Origin: an uncultured Prevotella sp.
Lineage (GTDB): Bacteria; Bacteroidota; Bacteroidia; Bacteroidales; Bacteroidaceae
Assembly (NCBI GenBank): GCA_900317405.1
Contig: ONGP01000016.1
Coordinates: 1 to 64,000, forward strand
Reading direction: 5' to 3'
Length of the DNA: 64,000 bases
Part shown: positions 36,566-44,240 of the stretch, piece after piece
Position numbering within the stretch: position 1 is the stretch's first letter
How the letters are laid out: each line of letters starts with the position of its first letter
The notes under the pieces: generated by a model
Databases searched by the model: none
Told to the model about the DNA's origin: nothing
The model's input: the letters and a program-made list of their open reading frames with translations, nothing else
Translations under genes and position numbers: made by a program

Positions 36566-37540
36566 TTACTCGCGGTAAATCCACGCCAGTAGCTTGTTCA
36601 CCCATCTTATCGAGAAGCGGAACCAGCGGTAGGTGCTCTGCTCCTTTCCGCCGAATCGCAGTATAAACTCTCGGAAAGGATTACGGCCGTAGGGCAGTCC
36701 CACGTCCATAAACCTCATGTGCTGGTATCCCTGTTCGTATGCACGTTTCATAACATCCCACACCACAAGCGTGTCGGGATGTAGTTTTATGAATGATTTT
36801 CGACGGAATGCCGAATACCACAGATATGCGTCGCCGCCGCTGTACACCACAGCTGCGCATGCTATCACCCATCCGTGATACTTGGTCACATACAGGTCGC
36901 CGCCGTTGCTGTTCATCAGATGGCAGAAAAATGCTTCGTCAGGTATGTATCGCTTAGGTTTCAGTACGTGGTGCTTGCGTAGCAGTTTCAGAAATGCCTT
37001 CAGGTCCTCCTGTGTCTGCACTAGTTCTGTGCGAGCTCCTCGTTGGTGGGCGTGGTCTATCTTGCGCTGCAGTTTGGGGGTTATGCGCTCCTCGGGCGCA
37101 CGGCGATGCAGCGAGTTGTGTATGCTCACCCAGTTCACCGGATAGTAGCCCAACTGTCGCAACAGCTTGTATCCCAGCATCTTCTGACTCAGGTGGCTCA
37201 CCTCAATAAACAGCGCCCGGTTGTCCATCTTGCGCGTAAGTGCCGTCAGCATCTCATTCATTAGCTCGTCCTTTCGCTCTGTGTCGGTATACACCCCTTC
37301 GCCCAGCACTGTGCAGTTCATCAGCAGCCACGGGGGCAGTATCACCGTGCGCAGTCGCACTATGCCCAGCATGTGGCTCAGCTCGCGCCCATCGTCGTCG
37401 GTCACCACCACCATATACGGTTTCTGCTTGGGTGTAGCCTCACACATCTCCATCAGCTCTCTGCTGTGGAAGAAGCTGCCCTCTGCCAGCTGTGGCAGTT
37501 GGCTACACTTGGTATAGATGGTTGTAACTAGTTGGTTCAT
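36566..37540 (-). CDS. GNAT/FemAB-like acetyltransferase
   Basis: 324 residues from MNQLVTTIYTKCSQLPQ (37540); the upstream in-frame ATG at 37570 lies in the promoter and repeat. A GNAT-like fold is suggested by the central GDLYVTKYHGWVIACAAVVYSGGDAYLWYSAFR and LVVWDVMKRAYEQGYQHMRFMDVG, the core of FemX/BioF2-like acyltransferases. The substrate is unknown; lipid, peptidoglycan or amino-acid conjugates are all possible. Cytoplasmic, single gene. Confidence 0.75.
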   Translation of the reverse strand: MNQLVTTIYTKCSQLPQLAEGSFFHSRELMEMCEATPKQKPYMVVVTDDDGRELSHMLGIVRLRTVILPPWLLMNCTVLGEGVYTDTERKDELMNEMLTALTRKMDNRALFIEVSHLSQKMLGYKLLRQLGYYPVNWVSIHNSLHRRAPEERITPKLQRKIDHAHQRGARTELVQTQEDLKAFLKLLRKHHVLKPKRYIPDEAFFCHLMNSNGGDLYVTKYHGWVIACAAVVYSGGDAYLWYSAFRRKSFIKLHPDTLVVWDVMKRAYEQGYQHMRFMDVGLPYGRNPFREFILRFGGKEQSTYRWFRFSIRWVNKLLAWIYRE

Positions 37541-37544
37541 ACTG

Positions 37545-37552
37545 CAAAAGTA
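37545..37552 (-). promoter_or_regulatory. -7 box of the acetyltransferase gene
   Basis: The minus strand reads TACTTTTG, matching TAnnTTTG, 5 nt upstream of the chosen ATG, implying a very short or nearly absent leader. The 7-bp repeat begins 10 nt further upstream. Confidence 0.5.
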
Positions 37553-37561
37553 CGAAAAAAC

Positions 37562-37589
37562 ATTGAACATTGCACATTGAGCGTTGAAA
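37562..37589. repeat. 7-bp tandem repeat (attgaac type)
   Basis: attgaac, attgcac, attgagc, gttgaaa: four units in the divergent acetyltransferase/nitroreductase promoter region. Confidence 0.85.
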
Positions 37590-37591
37590 TT

Positions 37592-37623
37592 TTTGTAGTT
37601 TTCACAGTTTTTTTATATATTTG
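37592..37623 (+). promoter_or_regulatory. promoter of the nitroreductase gene
   Basis: -33 TTTG (37592-37595), 20-nt spacer, -7 TATATTTG (37616-37623), 26 nt before the ATG. Confidence 0.72.
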
Positions 37624-37649
37624 CAGCCGAATAAATAAATTTCATCACT

Positions 37650-38177
37650 ATGACAAGTTTTAAAGATTTAGCGCAGCAGCGCCGCAGTCACCGCAAGTTC
37701 TCGCCCCAGGAGGTCGATCCCGAGCACCTCAAGCTCATCCTCCGTGCCGCCTTGATGTCGCCCACGTCTAAGAGTCAGCGTGCATGGCAGTTTGTGGTGG
37801 TAGATGATAAGATGGACCTCGAGAAGTTGGCCGATGCCAAGAGCATGGGCAGTGCATTCCTAAAAGACGCCCCAGTGGCTATCGCCGTACTGGGCGATCC
37901 CATGCAGAACGACTGTTGGATAGAGGATGGCTCCATCGCCGCCATCTCCATGCAGTATCAGGCCGAAGAGCTTGGTTTGGGTTCGTGCTGGATACAGATG
38001 CGTGGTCGCGGCCTTACCGATGGCACCACAGCCGACGAGGTAATCCGAGGTGTACTCGCCATCCCCGATAATATGAACTGTCTCTGCATCCTAGCCCTGG
38101 GCCACTGGACCGACGAGCGCAAACCACAGGACGAGGAGAAACTGAAGTGGGAAAACGTACATTTAAATAAGTTTTAA
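37650..38177 (+). CDS. nitroreductase family protein
   Basis: A 175-residue FMN-binding oxidoreductase. N-terminal RRSHRKFSPQEV is the FMN-phosphate-binding motif; AALMSPTSKSQRAWQFVVVDD and LGSCWIQMRGRG complete the usual FMN site. Short, single-domain type. NAD(P)H-dependent reduction of an unknown acceptor. It is followed by the large hairpin at 38186-38252 before kdsC. Confidence 0.9.
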   Translation: MTSFKDLAQQRRSHRKFSPQEVDPEHLKLILRAALMSPTSKSQRAWQFVVVDDKMDLEKLADAKSMGSAFLKDAPVAIAVLGDPMQNDCWIEDGSIAAISMQYQAEELGLGSCWIQMRGRGLTDGTTADEVIRGVLAIPDNMNCLCILALGHWTDERKPQDEEKLKWENVHLNKF

Positions 38178-38185
38178 AGATATAA

Positions 38186-38252
38186 AAACAAGGATTTAAG
38201 GATTTAAGGATTTTAAGTCCTGCTAAATCTTTTAATCCTTTAATCCTTGTTT
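38186..38252. repeat. 28-bp imperfect hairpin built from 9-bp repeats
   Basis: The left arm (38186-38213) holds three copies of aaggattta-type units and the right arm (38225-38252) holds the inverted units; 25 of 28 positions pair by Watson-Crick rules, plus one G-T, around an 11-nt loop. No T-run follows on the plus strand. It fills most of the gap between the nitroreductase gene and kdsC. Confidence 0.85.
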
Positions 38253-38268
38253 AAACTATAGAATAAAA

Positions 38269-38787
38269 ATGATTAACTACGATTTAAGCAAGATTAAGGC
38301 GATCATTTTCGATATCGACGGAGTGCTCAGCGCCGAGACCATCAATCTCGGAGCCGACGGCACACCCCTGCGCACTGTTAATATCAAGGATGGCTACGCC
38401 ATCCAGTTGGCCATGAAACTAGGCCTTCGCATTGCCATCCTTTCTGGCGCCCGTGTCGACAGTTTGCGCACCCGTTACGAGGGCCTTGGCGTAGAGGATA
38501 TCTTCCTGAGTTGTGCCGTCAAAATACGCACCTACGACGAGTTTCTGGCCAAGTACGGCTATACCGACGACGAGATAATGTATATGGGCGACGACATCCC
38601 CGATATGGAGATAATGCGCAGGGTGGGGTGCCCCGTATGCCCTAAGGATGCCTGTCCTGAGATTCGCGACATTTCGCTCTACGTCAGCGATCGTGCCGGA
38701 GGCTACGGCTGTGGCCGCGACGTTATCGAGCAAGTGCTCCGTGCCCAGGGCAAGTGGGTAATGAACGAAAAAGCCTTCGGATGGTAA
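38269..38787 (+). CDS. kdsC: KdsC-type HAD phosphatase (3-deoxy-D-manno-octulosonate 8-phosphate phosphatase)
   Basis: 172 residues, the C0-type HAD phosphatase with no cap domain. Motif I is FDIDGVLS (Asp15 nucleophile, Asp17). [13 protein letters not shown] is motif II, a Lys lies in the motif III region, and [11 protein letters not shown] is motif [16 protein letters not shown] is the KdsC-type C-terminal signature that closes the tetramer active site. Makes KDO for lipid A-core. The stop overlaps the maf start by 1 nt (TAATG). Confidence 0.9.
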   Translation: MINYDLSKIKAIIFDIDGVLSAETINLGADGTPLRTVNIKDGYAIQLAMKLGLRIAILSGARVDSLRTRYEGLGVEDIFLSCAVKIRTYDEFLAKYGYTDDEIMYMGDDIPDMEIMRRVGCPVCPKDACPEIRDISLYVSDRAGGYGCGRDVIEQVLRAQGKWVMNEKAFGW

Positions 38788-39356
38788 TGAAATATAAGTA
38801 TATTTTGGCGAGTAATTCGCCGCGTAGAAAAGAATTGTTGGCGGGGCTTGGGCTCGATTTCGAAGTCCGCGTCATCGATGGCATCGACGAGAGCTATCCC
38901 GCCTCGCTGCCTGCAGCCGATGTGGCCCAGTATATCGCTGAGAAGAAGGCCGATGCCTATCGCGCCACGCTGCAGCCCGACGAGATTATCATCACTGCCG
39001 ACACCGTAGTCATCGTGGGCGATGATATCCTTGGTAAACCCACCGATGCAGCCGATGCCGCCCGCATGCTGCGCGAGATTAGCGGTCGTACCCATCAGGT
39101 CACCACTGGCGTATCGCTGCTCACCGTTAGCAAGCAGCGCTCGTTCTCAGTCACCACCGACGTTACCTTCAAGCAGCTCAGCGATGCCGAGATACAGCAT
39201 TACATCGAGCACTATCGCCCCTTCGACAAGGCCGGCGCCTACGGCATTCAGGAGTGGATAGGCTACATTGGCGTCACGGGTCTTCATGGCAGCTATTACA
39301 ATGTGATGGGGCTGCCCGTACAGCGCATCTACACCGAGTTACAGAGTTTTATTTAA
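38787..39356 (+). CDS. maf: Maf-like nucleoside triphosphate pyrophosphatase
   Basis: 189 residues from the ATG in the TAATG overlap with kdsC (in-frame ATGs further upstream lie within kdsC). Signature ILASNSPRRKELLAGLGL at the N-terminus, then EKKADAYRA, ITADTVVIVGDDILGKP and the C-terminal EWIGYIGVTGLHGSYYNVMGLPV. Maf proteins hydrolyse dTTP/UTP or modified nucleotides as house-cleaning enzymes. Translationally coupled to kdsC. Confidence 0.93.
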   Translation: MKYKYILASNSPRRKELLAGLGLDFEVRVIDGIDESYPASLPAADVAQYIAEKKADAYRATLQPDEIIITADTVVIVGDDILGKPTDAADAARMLREISGRTHQVTTGVSLLTVSKQRSFSVTTDVTFKQLSDAEIQHYIEHYRPFDKAGAYGIQEWIGYIGVTGLHGSYYNVMGLPVQRIYTELQSFI

Positions 39357-39371
39357 TACATAGCGCATATT

Positions 39372-40425
39372 ATGAAGTATCTTATATCACTATCGCTGAT
39401 GGCTCTGACAGCCCTCTCAGCATCAGCCCAGGAGAATCTGCAACGCAGCGCCGTTGCCTCCGATGCCAAGAAGTCGTTCACCGTTGTCAAGCAGCTGCCC
39501 ATCACCAGCATCAAGAATCAGCATCGCAGCGGCACCTGTTGGGACTACGCCACGCTTGCCTTCCTCGAGAGCGAGATACTGCGCCAGAGCGGCCGCACCT
39601 TCGACCTCTGCGAGATGTTCGTGGTCAATCACGATTATATGGATAATGCCACCCACTACGTGCGCATGCACGGCTACAGCCAGATATCCGAGGGCGGATC
39701 GTGCGACGATGTTATCGACGTCATTCGTCACCACGGCATCTGTCCTGAGGAGGCTATGCCCGCGCCAGGCTCGCTCGTAGGCGATTCGCTGGCCAACTTC
39801 AACGAGTTCTTCCCCCGCTTGGAGCGCTATGTCAGCAGGGCGCGATAGTGTTCAGGCCATCATCGATCGCTACGTAGGCCGCTGCCCCGATCAGTTTCAG
39901 TATCAGGGCCGTACTTATACCCCTCAGACCTTCGCCCAGAGCCTTGGTCTCAATCTCGACGATTACGTCAGCCTAACCAGCTACACCCATCATCCCTTTG
40001 GTCAGTGGTTTGTCATCGAGGCTCCTTACAAGTGGCGCCTCAAGCCCAGTTATAATATGCCTATCGATCAGCTTATGAGCATCCTCGATAGCGCCCTCGA
40101 TGCAGGTTACTGCGTGGCCTGGGGCGGCGATGTCACAGGCGACTTCACCCGCACAGGTCTCGCTATGCTGCCCGATGGCGTTAAGCCCACCCAGCAACTT
40201 CGCCAAGAGCAGTGGGACGACTGGCGATTCACTTACGACCACGTGATGCTTATTTACGGAAAGGCTCTTGACGAGCAAGGCCGCCCATACTATATGGTCA
40301 AGAACTCATGGGGCAAGCGAGGCCAATATGGTGGCATCTGGTACATGTCGCGCGACTACATCGCCCTCAACACTACCTACATTTTTCTGAACCGCCATGC
40401 ATTCAGCGGCAATTTATTAAAATAA
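39372..40425 (+). pseudogene. exported C1-family aminopeptidase C-like protease, split by frameshift
   Basis: Two overlapping frames make up one bleomycin-hydrolase-like protease. The first (39372-39848) has a signal peptide (MKYLISLSLMALTALSASAQ) and the catalytic Cys56 in IKNQHRSGTCWDYATL, and ends in ERYVSRAR and a stop. The second (39829-40425, a different frame) resumes with RDSVQAIIDRYVG and carries the catalytic His and Asn (TYDHVMLIYG, YYMVKNSWGKRG). By memory of full-length relatives, about ten residues plus the reading frame are lost at 39830-39845. Neither half can be active alone. It may be a true mutation, a sequencing error, or, less likely, a programmed frameshift. Confidence 0.85.
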
Positions 40426-40431
40426 TTTTAC

Positions 40432-41451
40432 TTATTCCGGCTTGACGCCTTTGTCGAATAGGCGCTTGATTAGAGATGGATGCTTGGCCAGCTGGCGGAT
40501 AACGCTGATGCCCAAACGACTATAGAAAAGTGCTGCGATCCAACGTTCGCGGCGCTTTTTTTTGAAGATCTCGACGTTGGTGTCGGTGAACGAACGACCC
40601 TCGACGATGGCCTGAGCAGCATTGCGGGCGGTGGCGATGGCATAATATAGGCCCTCGCAGGTGAGTTTGTTTGCAAAGCCACCGGCATCGCCGATGAGTA
40701 TGATGTCATCACGATGTGTGTCTACATCGCGTATGGGGATATAGGCACCGTGGATCTTGCTCTCCTTATAACCGTTTTCGGCCAGGATCTCGCGGAACAT
40801 CTTTATGTTGGTGGACTTGTTGCCATAGCCTACAACGTCGTGCTCGACGGCTGGGAAGAGGTAATAATAACCACCGGGGTATTTAGTAGACGAGAGCTCG
40901 ACAACGATAGCATTGCGCGACTTGGGCTGATACTGCTCCAGACATAATATACTATCGGTATAGGGGCCTATCAACTGCTTGCGGACACGGCTGTTGGCTC
41001 CATCGGCTCCAACCAGATGGCGGCACTGCACCTGCACGCCCGACTTGAGGGTGACAAGCAGCTGCCCGTCGGCCTGACGCTCAAAACTGCTGAAAGCGCC
41101 TTGCATGAATCGGCCGCCAGCTGCGATATAATACTGCAACAGACGATGGTCGAAGTCCTTTCGGGCTACAACGCGGATGTCGTGCTGCGCCTGGAAGATG
41201 CATTCTACGTCGTCGACCTTGATTTCGATTTCGTAAATGCTCTGGTAGGGGTAGGTGAACTGAGGCATGAGCTCATTTAATAATGACCATGCCTTGACGG
41301 TGAGTCCGCCCCCACATATCTTATCGCGCGGGAAAGTGGCGTGATCGATGAGCAGGCAGTCGATGCCTGACTTGTGGAGCTGATAGGCGCAAACGCTGCC
41401 CGCAGGGCCGGCGCCAACTACTAGTGTATCGGTAGTAATAATCTGGTTCAT
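40432..41451 (-). CDS. FAD-dependent oxidoreductase, geranylgeranyl reductase family
   Basis: 339 residues. N-terminal Rossmann motif [15 protein letters not shown] and an ID at the end of beta 2, then [19 protein letters not shown] (the family block with the conserved Cys-Gly-Gly), [14 protein letters not shown], and the C-terminal FAD motif [27 protein letters not shown]. The family reduces isoprenoid double bonds or acts on quinone-like substrates; the substrate in Bacteroidetes is unknown. Own promoter overlapping that of the divergent TerB/DnaJ gene. Confidence 0.88.
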   Translation of the reverse strand: MNQIITTDTLVVGAGPAGSVCAYQLHKSGIDCLLIDHATFPRDKICGGGLTVKAWSLLNELMPQFTYPYQSIYEIEIKVDDVECIFQAQHDIRVVARKDFDHRLLQYYIAAGGRFMQGAFSSFERQADGQLLVTLKSGVQVQCRHLVGADGANSRVRKQLIGPYTDSILCLEQYQPKSRNAIVVELSSTKYPGGYYYLFPAVEHDVVGYGNKSTNIKMFREILAENGYKESKIHGAYIPIRDVDTHRDDIILIGDAGGFANKLTCEGLYYAIATARNAAQAIVEGRSFTDTNVEIFKKKRRERWIAALFYSRLGISVIRQLAKHPSLIKRLFDKGVKPE

Positions 41452-41455
41452 GGTG

Positions 41456-41486
41456 CAAAAGTACTTAAAAAATCTATCAAAACAAA
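41456..41486 (-). promoter_or_regulatory. promoter of the geranylgeranyl reductase-like gene
   Basis: The minus strand has -7 TACTTTTG (41456-41463) and -33 TTTG (41483-41486), spacer 19 nt; the -7 box is only 4 nt from the ATG, so the leader would be nearly absent. Confidence 0.65.
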
Positions 41487-41506
41487 GTGTTTTACCAAAA
41501 AAGTGC

Positions 41507-41514
41507 TATCTTTG
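41507..41514 (+). promoter_or_regulatory. -7 box of the TerB/DnaJ gene
   Basis: TATCTTTG, 19 nt before the ATG at 41534. The -33 region overlaps that of the divergent gene. Confidence 0.58.
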
Positions 41515-41533
41515 CAGTCAAAAACGAGAAAAT

Positions 41534-42334
41534 ATGGCTAAAGGAAAATGGATAGGTGGCTTTATTGGATGGATGGCTGGCGGACCTCTGGGGGCGCTGG
41601 CAGGATATCTGCTGGGCTCGCTATTTGATAGTATGCTTGATGGTGTGAATAATGCTGACAATAGTGGTACGTGGCAATCGTATAATGCCACCTATCAGCA
41701 GGCGTATCAGCAGCGACAGCAGCAGGGACAGCGCAACAGCTTCTTGTTTGCGCTGCTGGTACTGTCATCATACATAATTAAAGCCGACGGTAAGGCTATG
41801 CATAGCGAGATGGAACTGGTGCGCCAGATGTTGCGCCAGAACTTCGGCAATCAGGCTGTGCAGCAGGGCAACGAGATACTAAACCGGCTGTTTGAGGAGC
41901 AGAAGCGCGAAGGATGGACGCAATTCAAGCAGACAGTGATGGAGTGCTGTGGTCAAATAAACCGACAAATGGACTATAGCCAGCGGCTGCAGCTACTAAA
42001 CTATCTTGTGATGGTGGCCAAGGCCGACGGCAGTGTGCCGCAGAGCGAGATAACGGCGCTGAAGGAGTGTGCTCAGTGGATGGGGCTGCGCACCAGCGAG
42101 GTCGACCAGATGCTACATCTGGAAGGCGGCACGCTGGAGGATGCCTACAAGGTGCTGGGCGTTAGTCCTACGGCTAGCGACGACGAGGTAAAGAAGGCTT
42201 ATCGCCGACTGGCTCTGGAGCATCACCCCGACAAGGTGGCTGCTCTGGGTGAGGATGTTAGAAAGGCTGCTGAGAAGAAATTTCAGGAGATAAATGCCGC
42301 TAAAGACCGCATCTGGAAGGCCCGAGGGTTGTAA
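41534..42334 (+). CDS. DjlA-like protein with TerB and C-terminal J domain
   Basis: 266 residues. The start [17 protein letters not shown] (41534) is chosen over an upstream frame that covers the promoter. A Gly-rich hydrophobic N-terminus (residues 7-35) is probably a membrane or glycine-zipper segment; then a Gln-rich linker, a TerB-like helical domain (about 65-185, with two KADG motifs: [14 protein letters not shown] and [13 protein letters not shown]), and a J domain ([30 protein letters not shown]) with the HPD motif. Layout matches DjlA co-chaperones of DnaK. Confidence 0.9.
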   Translation: MAKGKWIGGFIGWMAGGPLGALAGYLLGSLFDSMLDGVNNADNSGTWQSYNATYQQAYQQRQQQGQRNSFLFALLVLSSYIIKADGKAMHSEMELVRQMLRQNFGNQAVQQGNEILNRLFEEQKREGWTQFKQTVMECCGQINRQMDYSQRLQLLNYLVMVAKADGSVPQSEITALKECAQWMGLRTSEVDQMLHLEGGTLEDAYKVLGVSPTASDDEVKKAYRRLALEHHPDKVAALGEDVRKAAEKKFQEINAAKDRIWKARGL

Positions 42335-42339
42335 TTTTT

Positions 42340-42359
42340 ACTTTTTTTCTAAAAAAAGT
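42340..42359. repeat. A/T palindrome ACTTTTTTT-ct-AAAAAAAGT
   Basis: Perfect 9-bp arms with a 2-bp spacer, just after the TerB/DnaJ stop and touching the -33 box of the kinase gene. Same design as 17501-17518. Confidence 0.65.
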
Positions 42360-42390
42360 TTGGTGGGTTAAAAAGTTTTGCTTAATTTTG
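42359..42390 (+). promoter_or_regulatory. promoter of the solute-binding histidine kinase gene
   Basis: -33 TTTG (42359-42362), 20-nt spacer, -7 TAATTTTG (42383-42390), 12 nt before the first ATG. Confidence 0.72.
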
Positions 42391-42402
42391 TGCCCATAAA
42401 GA

Positions 42403-44217
42403 ATGATCATGATGAAACTAAGATTGTACAGCATACTACTACTAATGTCGGCATTTGCTATCGCGGTGAGTGCTGATAATCTTGGATTCAGCGATAAGAA
42501 ACCACTACAATTCGGTATCGACAAGGACTACGCGCCACTGGAGTTTGTGAACGAGAAGGGGGTGCCCAGCGGAGCCGACGTGGAGTGTACCAAACTGCTG
42601 ATGAAGCGTCTGAATATCCCATTTGAGTACAAACCCAACACATGGGGCGCAATAGCCGGCGACGTGCTGCAGGGCAGGGTAGATCTGGGTATGATGGTGT
42701 ATTCGCCATACCGCAAGGACGTTACCAACTACTCGCGTGCCGTGATACGACTGTACTACCAGATAGTGACACGCAAGGGCACCGAGAAGAGCTACGGACT
42801 GCGCGACATGCACAATATGAAGGTAGCGCTGATGGCCAGCCGACCCGTACGTGACACACTGCAGAAGATAGGTGCAAACCTGGTGATAATAGAAGACCTG
42901 ACCAAGGCGATGAAGGACCTGAGTGCAGGCAAATACGACGCTGTGGTGTGCTATCGCTATCAGGCCAAATTCCTGATAGGCAAGCATAAGTTAGATAATC
43001 TGGTACAGGAAGACCTTACGCTGACACCGCGCGAATACTGCTACGTGAGCAACAACAAGAAGCTGATAGACGCCATCGATAAGGAACTTGAAAAGATGGA
43101 GGACGAGGGCCTGATAGACGAGGTGTATGGCAACGTGGCGTCGACATTCAACGGCGTGATAATTCCGCGATGGGTGTATGGTGCCATAGCTGCATTTGTG
43201 TTGGTGTCGCTACTTGTAGTGATCCTGAATCAGATGCGCAATGCACACAAACTGAAGAAGGCGCTGGAACTGGCCCGCGAAAACGAGGAGAAGGCCAAGA
43301 AGAGCGAGGAGATAGCACATGCCAACGCTGAGATGGCTAAAGAGAGCGAGGCCATAGCAAAGGCCAATGCTCAAAAGGCCAAGGCCAGCGAGGAGGAGGC
43401 CCGACGAATTGCCGACGTGGCAAGGAGAAACGCCAAGGAGGCTGAATATAATGCCCAGATAGCTAGTCAGAACGAGGCAAAAGCCCGCGAGGCTGCCGAG
43501 GCTGCACGCAAGAGTGAGGAACTGAAAGATATATTCCTGGGCAATATGAGCCACTCGCTGCGCACACCGCTCAACGCCATCATAGGTTTCAGCGACCTGC
43601 TGATGACGATGGAGGAGGGCATGATGCCTAAGGAGGAGGTGAACAACCTGCTGCAGCTGATAAACAAGAACGGATTGGAGCTGCTGCACCTGATAAACGA
43701 GCTGCTGTCGCTGAGCGAGGTGGAGGGCGAGAAACATTTGTTCCAGCGCGAGGTGACCGATGTGGACTACGAGATGGGGCAGTTTGCCGCCGAGATACGT
43801 CAGCAGCTGAAGGAAGGTGTGACACTTGAGGTGGAAGAGCCTGTGGATGGTCTGCGAGCACATCTGGACAAGAAGCTGCTGCGCATAGTGACCATGCACC
43901 TGCTTGATAACGCCCTGCAGCACACCAAGCAGGGCAAGATTAAGCTGTCGTACTACGTAAAGGAGGGCGGCATGTATGTAGAGGTGAAGGACACCGGCGA
44001 GGGTCTGCCCGCGAAACTGAAAGAGAATATTTTCGGCCTGCTGAGCGACAAGAATACATACACCCACGACGAGAGTCAGGACAACCCGGGACTGGGCCTG
44101 AGCGTATGTAAGGCAATCATAGACCGCTGTAACGGAAAGATAGGTGTGCGCGAAAATACCGAAGACGGCCACGGCACGATATTCTGGTATTGGACACCCA
44201 CAGAGATTTTAAATTAA
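42403..44217 (+). CDS. sensor histidine kinase with periplasmic solute-binding domain and 14-residue helical repeats
   Basis: 604 residues. Signal sequence (5-23), a family-3 solute-binding domain (about 34-248; LQFGIDKDYAPLEFVNEKG, VDLGMMVYSPYRKDV), one membrane helix (254-277), then a long Ala/Glu/Lys-rich coiled coil made of six 14-residue repeats (284-367; for example AKKSEEIAHANAEM, AKESEAIAKANAQK). HisKA follows with FLGNMSHSLRTPLNAIIGF (phospho-His384), then HATPase with the N box LLDNALQHT, DTGEGLP and NPGLGLSVC. All catalytic motifs are present. ATG 42409 and 42412 are alternative starts. No response regulator is adjacent; the next gene, 23 nt on, is an NhaD antiporter. Confidence 0.93.
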   Translation: MIMMKLRLYSILLLMSAFAIAVSADNLGFSDKKPLQFGIDKDYAPLEFVNEKGVPSGADVECTKLLMKRLNIPFEYKPNTWGAIAGDVLQGRVDLGMMVYSPYRKDVTNYSRAVIRLYYQIVTRKGTEKSYGLRDMHNMKVALMASRPVRDTLQKIGANLVIIEDLTKAMKDLSAGKYDAVVCYRYQAKFLIGKHKLDNLVQEDLTLTPREYCYVSNNKKLIDAIDKELEKMEDEGLIDEVYGNVASTFNGVIIPRWVYGAIAAFVLVSLLVVILNQMRNAHKLKKALELARENEEKAKKSEEIAHANAEMAKESEAIAKANAQKAKASEEEARRIADVARRNAKEAEYNAQIASQNEAKAREAAEAARKSEELKDIFLGNMSHSLRTPLNAIIGFSDLLMTMEEGMMPKEEVNNLLQLINKNGLELLHLINELLSLSEVEGEKHLFQREVTDVDYEMGQFAAEIRQQLKEGVTLEVEEPVDGLRAHLDKKLLRIVTMHLLDNALQHTKQGKIKLSYYVKEGGMYVEVKDTGEGLPAKLKENIFGLLSDKNTYTHDESQDNPGLGLSVCKAIIDRCNGKIGVRENTEDGHGTIFWYWTPTEILN

Positions 44218-44240
44218 ACGAGTAGGAGGCATAGAGAGTA

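Noticed and set aside
43210..44172. 320-codon minus-strand frame
   Set aside because: Antisense to the histidine kinase repeats; its Leu/Gln/His-rich composition is the mirror of the Ala/Glu coiled coil.
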